Counted from the first letter of the stretch, positions 32,661 through 41,364 are shown. The stretch is DNA of 41,560 bases from an uncultured Clostridia bacterium (GCA_934292955.1 CAKQXZ010000014.1:1-41560), one strand, 5' to 3'. The notes: generated by a model from the sequence alone, not told the origin. Numbers and translations are program-made.

Positions 32661-33374
32661 TTACTTACTTCTGAAAAGCAATACGCGGCAGTTCTCGCAC
32701 TCAATTATAGAGTCTTCTTTTTTGAGTTTATCCAACTGTTTCATAGAAAGCTCGGTTCCGCAGCCGCCGCAGTGACACTCTTTTTCGCCAAGCCCGTAAA
32801 CGATCGGGAAACGTTTATCCTTTCGTTTTTCGGAATATTTTTCCATAAGATCGGCGGGAATCTCTTTGGCAAGCACTTTGAGTTCGCCCTCTATCTTTTT
32901 GATTTCGGGTTCGAACGGGGCTTTGAATTTATCGTACTCCGCGCCCGAAACCTTTAATTGCTCCTGATAGAACATAGTTTCTTTGCGCAGTTTTGCATAC
33001 TGACGGGCAACTTCGTTCATTTCCGCTTCGGTACGCTGAACTTTTTTCATAAGTTCGTCGAGTTTTTTGCTGAGTTCGTCGGACTTGCCTTTAAGATAGG
33101 CAATCTCTTTTTCGTCGTCTGCGCTTTCGGCTATCGCGCCGAATTCGGCGTTGTCTTCCTTAATTTTTTCGAGTTCATTGATAAGCGACGCATATAACCC
33201 GCAAAGTTCGCTCGATTTTGCTTCTATTCCCGCGAGCGTTTCGCCTACGGTAGACAGAAATTTGCGCGCTTTTACGCCGTTTTTGCGTGCTTCGCAATCT
33301 TTAAGTTGTTTTTCGATTGCAAAAAGTTTCTTGTCTTCTTCCTGATATGCAAGAAGTTTTTCGATTACAGACAT
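32661..33374 (-). CDS. Coiled-coil protein with C-terminal zinc ribbon
   Basis: A 237-residue protein: a long charged coiled coil (about 1-170) and a C-terminal zinc ribbon with CHCGGCGTEL and ECENCRVLL (four to five Cys at about 200-230). Such proteins are conserved beside nif3 in many Bacillota and Actinobacteria. The family is thought to bind nucleic acid or act as a chaperone-like factor, without a firm role. Its start is about 115 bp downstream of the nif3 stop. No signal sequence. Confidence 0.82.
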   Translation of the reverse strand: MSVIEKLLAYQEEDKKLFAIEKQLKDCEARKNGVKARKFLSTVGETLAGIEAKSSELCGLYASLINELEKIKEDNAEFGAIAESADDEKEIAYLKGKSDELSKKLDELMKKVQRTEAEMNEVARQYAKLRKETMFYQEQLKVSGAEYDKFKAPFEPEIKKIEGELKVLAKEIPADLMEKYSEKRKDKRFPIVYGLGEKECHCGGCGTELSMKQLDKLKKEDSIIECENCRVLLFRSK

Positions 33375-33463
33375 GGTACACCTCCGCGTTTTTATGTTAA
33401 CTTTTCCGTATTTATAAACGGACGATTTTTATATAAGACTTGCGACCAAACGCGACAAAAGCG

Positions 33464-33482
33464 CGGTTAATCGACTTATCGC
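33464..33482 (-). repeat. Dispersed intergenic motif, copy J (degenerate)
   Basis: CGATAAGTCGATTAACCG on the minus strand, 2-3 changes from the core. It lies between nif3 and the zinc-ribbon gene. Confidence 0.55.
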
Positions 33483-33489
33483 CCTACTT

Positions 33490-34257
33490 TTACATAAATC
33501 TTTCGTCAAGATAAAAACGGTATTTGATTTTATTTTGTTCGCAAACGCGAGCGGCAAAATTTTTCATTGCGATCGCTTCGCTTGCATAGTGAGTAAGTTG
33601 AAGCACGCACTTGCCTTTTTCAAGTGCGGCAAGAAGAACGTGATGCGGAATATCCGCCGAAACATACATCCGGCAATCGCCTGCAAGGCTTATGGAACTT
33701 TCGTCAAGCCCCGCGCCGCAGAAGGTCGCCATTTTGTCGATTTTTGTATCGGGATTACCGAAAGCGAAATATTTCGTCGTTCCTATTTTATCCGTTATAC
33801 ATCCGACGTATTCCGAAAACGTTGCAGGTTTTACTTCGAACGCGCGACCGAAACCGCGACCGTCAACGGTTTGTTCCAGAACAACGGCGTTTTCCGCTCC
33901 GCAGAGTTCTGCAAGCCCGTCGTCTATTCCGCCGACAGCGGTATCAAGGCTTAAGTGGGTTGAGTAAACGGTAATTCCGTTTTCTATGCAACGCGTATAT
34001 ACGCCCTTAAATACGCCTTTTACGGGGCGATAAATAGCGGGATGATGTGTAATAATCAACTTATAGCCCGACTTTTCGGCTAAATCGACAACCGCGTTGT
34101 TAAGGTCGAGCGCGAAAATCACGCCGTCGGTTTCGGTTTCTCTGCCCTGCAGAATAAGCCCGCTGTTATCGTATAACCCGAGCGATTTGCACGCCGCGTC
34201 GGACAGCGACAACGGAGCGACTTTGTTCATAAGATCAAGAATTTCGGTTATCTTCAT
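33490..34257 (-). CDS. Nif3-like dinuclear metal centre protein
   Basis: A 255-residue protein of the Nif3/YbgI family (GTP cyclohydrolase I type 2-like). It has DNSGLILQG, the metal ligands in LIITHHP, TVYSTHLSLD (His and Asp) and GDCRMYVSAD, and the C-terminal CVLQLTHYASE. The fold forms a hexameric ring with two metal ions; the reaction is not settled. It has the short single-domain length. It starts inside the end of trmK (a 23-bp overlap), typical of the rpoD-trmK-nif3 cluster. Confidence 0.93.
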   Translation of the reverse strand: MKITEILDLMNKVAPLSLSDAACKSLGLYDNSGLILQGRETETDGVIFALDLNNAVVDLAEKSGYKLIITHHPAIYRPVKGVFKGVYTRCIENGITVYSTHLSLDTAVGGIDDGLAELCGAENAVVLEQTVDGRGFGRAFEVKPATFSEYVGCITDKIGTTKYFAFGNPDTKIDKMATFCGAGLDESSISLAGDCRMYVSADIPHHVLLAALEKGKCVLQLTHYASEAIAMKNFAARVCEQNKIKYRFYLDERFM

Positions 34258-34897
34258 AAAGTATCTCCTTAAGAAGTTTTATGCGATTATCGAACTGCGC
34301 CCGATCGTTTTCGGAAACAACGTGCGTTTTGTATGTCTGCGCTTTTTCGAGTTCCTTATTTATATAAGCAAGAAAATCTTCGGAGCGTTCGAGCAGATTG
34401 CCGCGACCGAACAGAATTTCTTTTTCGCTGTATTTATCCTGCAAAACGCCGAGTTCGGCGCAAATCAGATGATAAAACCGTCCGTAGTAAAAAACGTAGT
34501 CTTTTGTTATACCGTAGCCCGCCGATTGCAGATAAACTCTTACTTTATCCTGATTTTTCATAGGCGACAGCACGAGATATTTCGGTTTGAACGGAGCGGC
34601 GGCTAAAATTTTTACCGTTTCTTCGCCGCCCATTCCCGCAATAAGCACGGTTTCGCACGGGGGAACAAGTTCGAGCCCGTCGCACACGATCGCGCGCGCA
34701 CTACCCGAATTTATGTACTTTCTTAAAAGTTTTTCGGCTTTTTTCAGACTCGGCGCGGATATATCGGATACGGTAACGTTCAAGCACTTGCCGCTTTGTA
34801 AAACCGCCTGCGCTATGTAACCGTGGTCGCACCCCACGTCGGCAAAAGATTGCGTTTCGGGAATTTCCGAAAAAATCGTTTGAAGTCGTTTATTCAT
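34235..34897 (-). CDS. trmK: tRNA (adenine22-N1)-methyltransferase
   Basis: A 220-residue SAM-dependent methyltransferase that makes m1A22 in tRNA. It has FADVGCDHGYIAQAVLQSG (SAM motif I), VSDISAPSLKKAEKLL, IAGMGGEETVKIL and VLSPMKNQDKVRVYLQSAGY. Its C-terminal part is helical, as in Bacillus TrmK. It lies between rpoD and nif3 and overlaps nif3 by 23 bp. Confidence 0.94.
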   Translation of the reverse strand: MNKRLQTIFSEIPETQSFADVGCDHGYIAQAVLQSGKCLNVTVSDISAPSLKKAEKLLRKYINSGSARAIVCDGLELVPPCETVLIAGMGGEETVKILAAAPFKPKYLVLSPMKNQDKVRVYLQSAGYGITKDYVFYYGRFYHLICAELGVLQDKYSEKEILFGRGNLLERSEDFLAYINKELEKAQTYKTHVVSENDRAQFDNRIKLLKEILYEDNRNS

Positions 34898-34940
34898 TTT
34901 TGTTACGTCATTTTTTAGCCGATATCACGCAAAAACGCGA

Positions 34941-34956
34941 GATAATCGACTTATAG
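34941..34956 (-). repeat. Dispersed intergenic motif, copy K
   Basis: CTATAAGTCGATTATC on the minus strand, preceded in motif orientation by AAAAAGTCGGG and followed by TCGCG. It lies in the rpoD-trmK gap, so it is transcribed as part of that operon if there is no terminator. Confidence 0.85.
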
Positions 34957-34969
34957 CCCGACTTTTTAA

Positions 34970-36025
34970 TCAATCGAGAAAATCTTTAAGGCGTTTGCTT
35001 CTGGACGGATGTCTGAGTTTGCGAAGAGCCTTGGCTTCGATCTGACGAATTCTTTCACGGGTTACGTTGAATTCTTTACCGACTTCTTCGAGCGTTCTCG
35101 GTCTGCCGTCGTCTATGCCGTAACGCAGACGAAGAACCTTTTCTTCACGCGGGGTGAGAGTATCGAGTACGCTGATAAGTTGCTCTTTAAGCATTGTAAA
35201 CGCCACGGTGTCGCTGGGAGCGGTTGCCGTTTCGTCTTCGAGAAAGTCGCCGATATGACTGTCTTCTTCTTCGCCGATAGGCGTTTCGAGCGAAACGGGA
35301 TCCTGCGCGATTTTCTGAATTTCCATAACTCTCGATTCGGAAATACCCATTTCTTCGGCGATTTCGGCGGGGGTCGGTTCGCGGCCGAGTCTTTGCAGAA
35401 GCATTCTGGATACGCGCACCTGACGGTTTATGGTTTCGACCATATGCACGGGAATTCTTATGGTACGCGCCTGATCGGCGATCGCGCGGGTTATTGCCTG
35501 ACGAATCCACCACGTTGCGTAAGTCGAGAATTTGAAGCCTTTCTGATAGTCGAATTTTTCGACCGCTTTCATAAGACCGAGATTGCCTTCCTGAATAAGA
35601 TCGAGAAACTGCATTCCGCGACCGACGTACCTTTTTGCGATTGAAACGACAAGACGCAGGTTCGCTTCGGACAAACGAAGTTTTGCCTTTTCGTCGCCGT
35701 CAGCCATACGCTTGGCAAGTTCGACTTCTTCTTCGGGCGAAAGCAAGGGAACCCGACCGATATCTTTAAGGTACATCTTGACGGGGTCATCCATGTTGAT
35801 TTCTTTAAGGAGTTGATCGTAAAGATCTTTGTCCTTTTCGTAATCGTTGATGATGGTTATTTTGGCGTCGTCGATTGCCTTGTAGATAAGATCCACCTGC
35901 TCGCCGCTCGCGTCGACGGCGTCGAGTTTGTCGCAAAGGTAATCGGAAGAAAGAGTTCCGTTCTTTTTACCTTCTTCGATTAGTGATTTTGTTATTTCCT
36001 CAAGCAGTTGATCGGAAATACTCAT
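34970..36025 (-). CDS. rpoD: Primary RNA polymerase sigma factor
   Basis: A 351-residue sigma-A. Region 1.1 is present, then region 1.2 ([16 protein letters not shown]), region 2 ([50 protein letters not shown], in the usual order), region 3 and region 4 ([51 protein letters not shown]). It recognises the TTGACA/TATAAT promoters seen elsewhere in this window. It follows dnaG as in the macromolecular synthesis operon, with a 212-bp gap that may hold its own promoter. Confidence 0.97.
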   Translation of the reverse strand: MSISDQLLEEITKSLIEEGKKNGTLSSDYLCDKLDAVDASGEQVDLIYKAIDDAKITIINDYEKDKDLYDQLLKEINMDDPVKMYLKDIGRVPLLSPEEEVELAKRMADGDEKAKLRLSEANLRLVVSIAKRYVGRGMQFLDLIQEGNLGLMKAVEKFDYQKGFKFSTYATWWIRQAITRAIADQARTIRIPVHMVETINRQVRVSRMLLQRLGREPTPAEIAEEMGISESRVMEIQKIAQDPVSLETPIGEEEDSHIGDFLEDETATAPSDTVAFTMLKEQLISVLDTLTPREEKVLRLRYGIDDGRPRTLEEVGKEFNVTRERIRQIEAKALRKLRHPSRSKRLKDFLD

Positions 36026-36237
36026 TTTTCATCCTCCGTTTTATAGGTCGATCCGCATACGAATTTTATCGCTTGCGGATTTGAAAATTTGTTCGTTTTT
36101 GATGATTAACGGTCAGGCGGCGTTATATTTGCTTTTTGCGCCGCTTTATATTTGCTTTAGATATTTGCCTTAACGCGACCGTTTTATAGTTTATAGCGCG
36201 CAGAATTTTACGCGCTTTTTGCCGCAGAGTTTTGCCG

Positions 36238-38148
36238 TTATCTTTTTTTGTTAAGTCTTGCAAGCTCCATAACGAGCGAAGTTATTTCCGCCGCAATCGA
36301 TTTACGTTTTTCAACGTCGGTTTCGTTCTGATACGCATCCTTAAGTTTTTTGATTCTTGCGTTTACGGTACGTTCTTTCAAAAAGGCAAGACAGTCGGAA
36401 AAATAACTTTTTCTTACGTTTTCGGCAACGTTGTCTACCGCTTCGAGTATACTCATAAGTTCCGGCAGATTGTCGTCGCCGGCAAGAGTTTGCAGTTTGT
36501 CGGCTTCTACCCGCTGATTGAGCATAGTTTTTGCCGCGATGTATTCGGCTATTTCGGTGCGGAATGCGTCGGTATATTCAAGGTCGGCGGGATTGCCGCT
36601 TACAAAACTTTCGCCGCGGATATAGCAATCAAGCACGAAACGTTCGGCAACGGCGTCGGCATTGTTTGCCGGACCTTCCTGCCCGGGCTTTTCTTGTCTT
36701 CGAGCGGGTTCTTCGGATTTTTCGCGTTCGCCGCCCTTGTTATCGAGATCGCGGCGCAAAGATTCGTATGTTATGCCGCTTTCGTCGCGCAGTTTTTTAA
36801 GAAGTTCTTCCTGAAGCGAGCGGTTTTCGCACTCACCTATAACTTTAAGACTTTCTTCTATATATTTGCGCTTGCCGGAAACGGTTGTTATGTCGTAAGA
36901 ATTACGCACGCATTTCAGCTTGAAATCGATAAGCGGCAGAGCCTTTTTTAACTGCTCGGCATAAGCGTTTGCACCGCGCTGATTTATAAGCTCGTCGGGA
37001 TCGAGCCCGTCGGGAAGAGAAACAACGCGCACTTCAAGCCCGCAATCGCGCAGAATTTCCAAGCCGCGGACGGTGGCGTTCTGCCCCGCTTTGTCGCCGT
37101 CGTAACAAATGAGCGCAACGTCGGTATATCGCTTGAGCATACGCGCCTGTTCGACGGTGAGCGACGTGCCCATGCTCGCCACCACGTTGCGGAAACCCGC
37201 TTTATGAAGGGCGATGGTATCCATATAGCCTTCGACCATAATGGCGTAGTCGAGTTTGCCGCGCGCATTCTTTTCTTTTTTAAGATTGTTTATGTTATAC
37301 AGCGTTTTACGCTTTGAAAAAAGCACGCTGTCGCTTGTGTTTTTGTATTTTGCAAAATCGGTTTTTTCAAGCATTCTCCCGCCGAACGCTATAACTTTGC
37401 CGAACCCGTCGATTATAGGAAATATAAGTCTGCCGTAAAGCGCGTCGAAATAATCGTTAAGATTTTCGTATGCGGCGTGTTGGTTCGGATTTGCATTTGA
37501 CAATGCCGACGATGAAGCAACCGTTTTCGCCGCGGAATTCGCGCCGGTACTTGCTCCGTTTTTGGGTTTTTTACGCTGAACGGCACCCGCAAGCATGGCT
37601 TCTTCCATAGTATAGCCTTTTTTGTGAAGATATTTCACGAGCGAATCGTAGTCGGGGGATGCGCCGAGCCCGAAAGCGACGACTTCCTTTTTGGTAAGTC
37701 TGCGCTTTTCGAGATATTTTCTGTGCGCTTCGCACTGCGGGGCTTTAAGCATGTCCACATAAAAAAGAGCCGCGTCGCGCATTAAGGCTTGCAGACGTTC
37801 TTTTTCGGCGTACTTTTTGCGGGTTTCGCCTTCGCTTTTTCCGTCAACGTCTTCGGGGAGCGGAATGTGCGCTTTTTCGCAAAGCAATTTTACCGCTTCG
37901 GAAAAGGAAAGACTTTCCATTTCCATTATGAACTTTATGACGTCGCCGCCCTTGCCACAACCGAAACATTTGTAAAACTGACCCGATTCGTTCACGGCAA
38001 AAGAAGGCGTTTTTTCACTGTGCCCCGGCAACGGACAGCATGCCCAGTAAGAACCGCCCTTTCTTGTGAGCTGACAATATCCGCTCACTACGTCGACAAT
38101 ATTAAGTTTTGATCGAAGTTGTTCGATAAACTTTTCGTCAAATTTCAT
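36238..38148 (-). CDS. dnaG: DNA primase
   Basis: A 636-residue DnaG that makes primers for replication. The N-terminal CHC2 zinc finger is CCPLPGHSEKTPSF and YKCFGCG (Cys37 or 38, His43, Cys61, Cys64; here with C-x4-H spacing). The RNA polymerase domain contains the Toprim motifs MVEGYMD and CYDGDKAGQNA, and the C-terminal helical domain is the helicase-binding part. A low-complexity Ala/Asn/Ser-rich insert at about residues 200-235 lies between the zinc and catalytic domains. Downstream is rpoD. Confidence 0.96.
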   Translation of the reverse strand: MKFDEKFIEQLRSKLNIVDVVSGYCQLTRKGGSYWACCPLPGHSEKTPSFAVNESGQFYKCFGCGKGGDVIKFIMEMESLSFSEAVKLLCEKAHIPLPEDVDGKSEGETRKKYAEKERLQALMRDAALFYVDMLKAPQCEAHRKYLEKRRLTKKEVVAFGLGASPDYDSLVKYLHKKGYTMEEAMLAGAVQRKKPKNGASTGANSAAKTVASSSALSNANPNQHAAYENLNDYFDALYGRLIFPIIDGFGKVIAFGGRMLEKTDFAKYKNTSDSVLFSKRKTLYNINNLKKEKNARGKLDYAIMVEGYMDTIALHKAGFRNVVASMGTSLTVEQARMLKRYTDVALICYDGDKAGQNATVRGLEILRDCGLEVRVVSLPDGLDPDELINQRGANAYAEQLKKALPLIDFKLKCVRNSYDITTVSGKRKYIEESLKVIGECENRSLQEELLKKLRDESGITYESLRRDLDNKGGEREKSEEPARRQEKPGQEGPANNADAVAERFVLDCYIRGESFVSGNPADLEYTDAFRTEIAEYIAAKTMLNQRVEADKLQTLAGDDNLPELMSILEAVDNVAENVRKSYFSDCLAFLKERTVNARIKKLKDAYQNETDVEKRKSIAAEITSLVMELARLNKKR

Positions 38149-38414
38149 CGGTAAAAAATATATTGCCCGAACTACGAATAAATCGCATCCGGTTCAAGAA
38201 CGTATTTTTGTTTTTCGTTATACGTTACAATGTGTATAATTACACGAAAAACATTTTCACATATATATTATACGGCAAAAAACGGCAATTTCCTTGTTTT
38301 TGACTATTTTTATTTTTTTATGGCTTGTTTTTAGCCGAAAGTTACCCGAAAAACGGCTTTTGCAATGAGATTTTATTGATTTTATAATTTTTCAATCTCT
38401 TTTTGCTATTTTGC

Positions 38415-38443
38415 TTGACGATTAAAAACCGCGGTGATATAAT
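38415..38443 (+). promoter_or_regulatory. Promoter of the membrane-flavodoxin gene
   Basis: TTGACG (38415-38420) and TATAAT (38438-38443) with a 17-base spacer, 66 bp before the TTG start. The rest of the 361-bp divergent gap from 38149 is AT-rich, and no clear dnaG promoter was identified in it. Confidence 0.65.
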
Positions 38444-38509
38444 AACTTTTATATTTAGAACATGTGTTATAGAACTGACGTAATATATAATTGAAAGAAG
38501 GACAAAACA

Positions 38510-39427
38510 TTGAAAAAAAGCAGATACGAAAAGGCGCGGATAATACTTATAGTGCAGACGGCGTTTATAGGAATAGGCGCGCTGGGCGGGGCGATCGCTA
38601 TGTTTATAGATCCCACGGGGCAATCGACGGGAATGGCAGGATTGCTGCCCGGGCTTAACAAACTGCCATTTGCCGACCTTTTATTCAAAAACCTGATATT
38701 TTCGGGAATTTCGCTGCTGATCGTGAACGGACTGAGCAACCTGACGGCGATGTTTTTATTGCTCGAGCGCAAACATATCGGGGTAAAACTCGGTTTTGCG
38801 TTCGGCATTACGCTTATGCTGTGGATTAGGATACAGTTTTTTATTTACCCATTCAATTTTATGTCTACGGCGTACTTTATTCTCGGACTTTTGCAGACGA
38901 TTGTCGGTTATGCGGCGATGGTATTTTATAAACAGGAACATTTTAACGTAAACATGGCGGACTACCCGAACATAGGCACGAACGACAAAGTGATCGTCGT
39001 ATATTTTTCGCGAATGGGCTACGTTAAAAAACTTGCCTGCGAGCAGGCGGATAAAACCGGCGGGAAGCTGCTTGAAATTACTTCGCCCGAAAGAACGGAA
39101 GGAACGCCCGGATTCTGGTGGTGCGGACGGTTCGGCATGCACAGGTGGGATATGCCGATAAACGCGATCGACTTCGATTTTTCAAAATACGATAAAGTGA
39201 TTATCTGCACGCCCGTGTGGGTGTTTTCGCTTGCCGCGCCGATGAGAACGTTCTGCCGCTCCGCAAGGTCGGTTAAAAACGCCGAATACATTATATGCCA
39301 CTACTCGCCCGCATTTTATAACAACGTTGCGCGCGAAATGGATAAACTGCTCGGCATAAAGGCGGAAAACGTTACGAGCGTTATTTGCAATACCGGTAAA
39401 TATAAAATTAAAAACAATAAAAAGTGA
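38510..39427 (+). CDS. Four-helix membrane domain fused to a flavodoxin-like domain
   Basis: A 305-residue protein. The first 145 residues hold about four membrane helices with a basic N-terminus. Residues from about 155 onward form a flavodoxin-like domain: KVIVVYFSRMGYVKKLACEQA (FMN phosphate loop), then KYDKVIICTPVWVFSLAAPMRTFC (flavin-binding loop of the TPVW type), and a C-terminal helix. It would be an anchored FMN-binding electron carrier, role unknown. The start is a TTG with AAGGA 8 bases upstream. Neither neighbour suggests a redox partner. Confidence 0.78.
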   Translation: MKKSRYEKARIILIVQTAFIGIGALGGAIAMFIDPTGQSTGMAGLLPGLNKLPFADLLFKNLIFSGISLLIVNGLSNLTAMFLLLERKHIGVKLGFAFGITLMLWIRIQFFIYPFNFMSTAYFILGLLQTIVGYAAMVFYKQEHFNVNMADYPNIGTNDKVIVVYFSRMGYVKKLACEQADKTGGKLLEITSPERTEGTPGFWWCGRFGMHRWDMPINAIDFDFSKYDKVIICTPVWVFSLAAPMRTFCRSARSVKNAEYIICHYSPAFYNNVAREMDKLLGIKAENVTSVICNTGKYKIKNNKK

Positions 39428-39439
39428 TAAAAAGTCGGG

Positions 39440-39460
39440 CTATAAGTCGGTTATTACACG
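39440..39460 (+). repeat. Dispersed intergenic motif, copy M
   Basis: CTATAAGTCGGTTATTACACG, preceded by AAAAAGTCGGG. It lies 12 bp past the flavodoxin stop. Its 30-base neighbourhood (39430-39459) matches a coding stretch of nif3 at 28 of 30 positions. Confidence 0.75.
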
Positions 39461-39515
39461 TTTAATAAATAAAACATAACGGATAAGCCACAAACAATCA
39501 AATTTTATTGTATAT

Positions 39516-39565
39516 AAAAAGTCGACCTATAAGTCCGTTATCGGATAATTCGGTCGACTTTTTTT
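39516..39565. terminator. Bidirectional terminator with motif copy N in its loop
   Basis: GTCGAC at 39521-39526 and 39553-39558 form the stem, flanked by A-run and T-run in both directions. The loop is a variant of the motif (CTATAAGTCCGTTATCGG at 39527-39544) in which TCCG/CGGA replaces TCGA/TCGA. It lies between the convergent flavodoxin and yerC genes. Confidence 0.8.
39527..39549 (+). repeat. Dispersed intergenic motif, copy N
   Basis: The core with paired changes on both sides of the TTAT centre (TCCG...CGGA), in the loop of the terminator at 39516-39565. Confidence 0.75.
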
Positions 39566-39624
39566 ATGGCAAAGGTAACCTGCCCTGCATATGCAAGGCG
39601 GCGTTTTTATCGCTTTTTCAGGTG

Positions 39625-39894
39625 TTATTTAAGTACGGACGTATACCCTTTTCCGTATTTAACGCAACGGGATACGCGCGATAAAGTTGCGCTGCTGATA
39701 TCGGTTTCGCTTATGATTTTTTCGTAAGTTTCGCCCGCAATAAGAAGTTTTGCAGCCGTTATACGTTGCGCCATGGAATCGATTTCTTTTACGGTGCAAA
39801 GGTCTTCGAAAAATGCCGCGCACTCTTCTTCGTTTTTTAGCGAAAGTATTGTCTTGAACAAAAACTCTCTGTCGTATTGCGTTTTTTCCATCAT
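39625..39894 (-). CDS. YerC/YecD-type TrpR-related protein
   Basis: An 89-residue helical protein of the TrpR superfamily, YerC type: FLFKTILSLKNEEECAAFFEDLCTVKEIDSMAQRITAAKLLIAGETYEKIISETDISSATLSRVSRCVKYG includes the DNA-binding helix-turn-helix (ETDISSATLSRV). Its target is unknown. The ATG overlaps the TGA of the upstream ATPase in an ATGA, so it is coupled to the amino-acid transporter. GGAG lies 6 bases upstream. Confidence 0.87.
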   Translation of the reverse strand: MMEKTQYDREFLFKTILSLKNEEECAAFFEDLCTVKEIDSMAQRITAAKLLIAGETYEKIISETDISSATLSRVSRCVKYGKGYTSVLK

Positions 39895-40718
39895 AAATTC
39901 TCCTTATCCTTTATGCCCGACAAAAAAGTCTTTAACTTTTCGGAACGGGGATTTTCTATCAGGTCTTTGGCGTTACCCGACTCTTCGATTACGCCGTCGG
40001 ACATAAAGACGATTTTGTCGGAAACGCTCTTGGCAAATCCGATTTCGTGCGTGACGATAATCATCGTTCTGCCGTCGTCGCGAAGCGATCTGATAACTTT
40101 AAGCACTTCGCCGGTAAGCATAGGGTCGAGTGCGGAAGTAGGCTCGTCGAAACACAAAATTTTAGGGCTTAACACAAGTGCGCGGGCGATTGCAACCCTT
40201 TGGCACTGCCCGCCCGAAAGTTCGCAAGGGTAAGCGTTTATCTTTTCGGTTAATCCGATTTTTTCTATAAGCCGTTGGGCTTCGCTATCGATTCTGTTCA
40301 GTTCGGAACGATAAAAATCGTCGATTTCGGGCTTTTTCTTACCCGATTTTTTTAATTCTTTTATCTTTTCTTTAAGAAAAAGCGTGGGCGCAAGTTTAAT
40401 GTTATCAAGAACGTTATACTGCGGAAAAAGATTGAACGACTGAAACACCAAGCCGAAATTCATACGACGGCGGCGCAATTCATTTTCGGGAATACGCTTG
40501 GTTTCGGCGTCGCTGTACATAACTTCGCCGTCCAGAGTAATACTGCCGGACGACGGCGTTTCAAGAAAGTTTATGCACCTTAAAAGCGTTGTTTTGCCCG
40601 ACCCCGACGAACCGATTACAGACAATACTTCGCCCTTTTGCATATCGAGCGAAATGCCGCGCAAAACGCCGAGTTCACCGAAATTTTTAGTCAGATTATA
40701 TATTGAAAAATAGGACAT
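39891..40718 (-). CDS. Polar amino-acid ABC transporter ATP-binding protein
   Basis: A 275-residue GlnQ/HisP-type ATPase with Walker A GSSGSGKTT, Q-loop VFQSFNLFPQYNVLDNIKLAP, signature LSGGQCQRVAIARALV, Walker B ILCFDEPTSALDP and H-loop VTHE. It is about 30 residues longer than usual because of a Lys-rich insert at about 117-142 in the helical subdomain. It follows the permease by 1 bp and overlaps yerC by 4 bp. Substrate not determined. Confidence 0.93.
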   Translation of the reverse strand: MSYFSIYNLTKNFGELGVLRGISLDMQKGEVLSVIGSSGSGKTTLLRCINFLETPSSGSITLDGEVMYSDAETKRIPENELRRRRMNFGLVFQSFNLFPQYNVLDNIKLAPTLFLKEKIKELKKSGKKKPEIDDFYRSELNRIDSEAQRLIEKIGLTEKINAYPCELSGGQCQRVAIARALVLSPKILCFDEPTSALDPMLTGEVLKVIRSLRDDGRTMIIVTHEIGFAKSVSDKIVFMSDGVIEESGNAKDLIENPRSEKLKTFLSGIKDKENL

Positions 40719-40719
40719 G

Positions 40720-41364
40720 TTACACCTTGAAATAATCGAGTTTCTTTTCCGTTTTGCCGAGTATAATGGTCAGCACGCCGACGAATATCAGATAAAACGC
40801 GCCCGTGTAAAACAGCGGCCATATAAAGCCTTTTGCCGAAAAATCCTGCGCGACTTTAAGTATTTCTTCAACAAGTATTACCCTTGCAAGCGACGTATCT
40901 TTGACAAGAGTTATTATCTCGTTGCCCATCGGCGGCACAATGCGCTTGATAACCTGAAGCAAAATAACCTTGAAAAAGATTTGCGTTTTACTCATACCGA
41001 GCACCGCGCCCGCTTCGAATTGACCTTTTGGAATACTGTCTAATCCGCCGCGGATAATTTCTGCAAAATAGCAGGCGTAATTTATTACGAACGCCACCAC
41101 GACGGCGGTAAATCTCGGTAACAGCCCCCAGTGAAAAAGCAATGCGGGACCGTAATAGATAGCTATAACCTGCAACATAAGCGGCGTGCCGCGTATAACC
41201 CAGATTATTACTTTTATCACCGACGAAAGCGGCTTGAATTTGCTCCTTGCGCCGAACGCTATCAGCAGCCCCAGAGGCAATGCCAGAACAAGCGTTAACG
41301 CGAAAAGTTCGCAAGTAACGGCAAAACCTTTTAATAATTCTAATGTAACCGTCCAAAAATTCAT
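40720..41364 (-). CDS. Polar amino-acid ABC transporter permease
   Basis: A 214-residue HisM/GlnP-type permease with about five helices and the family segments VIRGTPLMLQVIAIYYG and the EAA motif EAGAVLGMSKTQIFFKVILLQ. It forms a pair with the ATPase that follows and with the solute-binding protein upstream. The start is at 41364 with a preceding hairpin; the ribosome site is weak. Confidence 0.93.
   Translation of the reverse strand: MNFWTVTLELLKGFAVTCELFALTLVLALPLGLLIAFGARSKFKPLSSVIKVIIWVIRGTPLMLQVIAIYYGPALLFHWGLLPRFTAVVVAFVINYACYFAEIIRGGLDSIPKGQFEAGAVLGMSKTQIFFKVILLQVIKRIVPPMGNEIITLVKDTSLARVILVEEILKVAQDFSAKGFIWPLFYTGAFYLIFVGVLTIILGKTEKKLDYFKV

Noticed and set aside
36042..36052. TATAGGTCGAT before rpoD, a possible further motif copy
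   Set aside because: Only 11 bases agree and the right half is absent.
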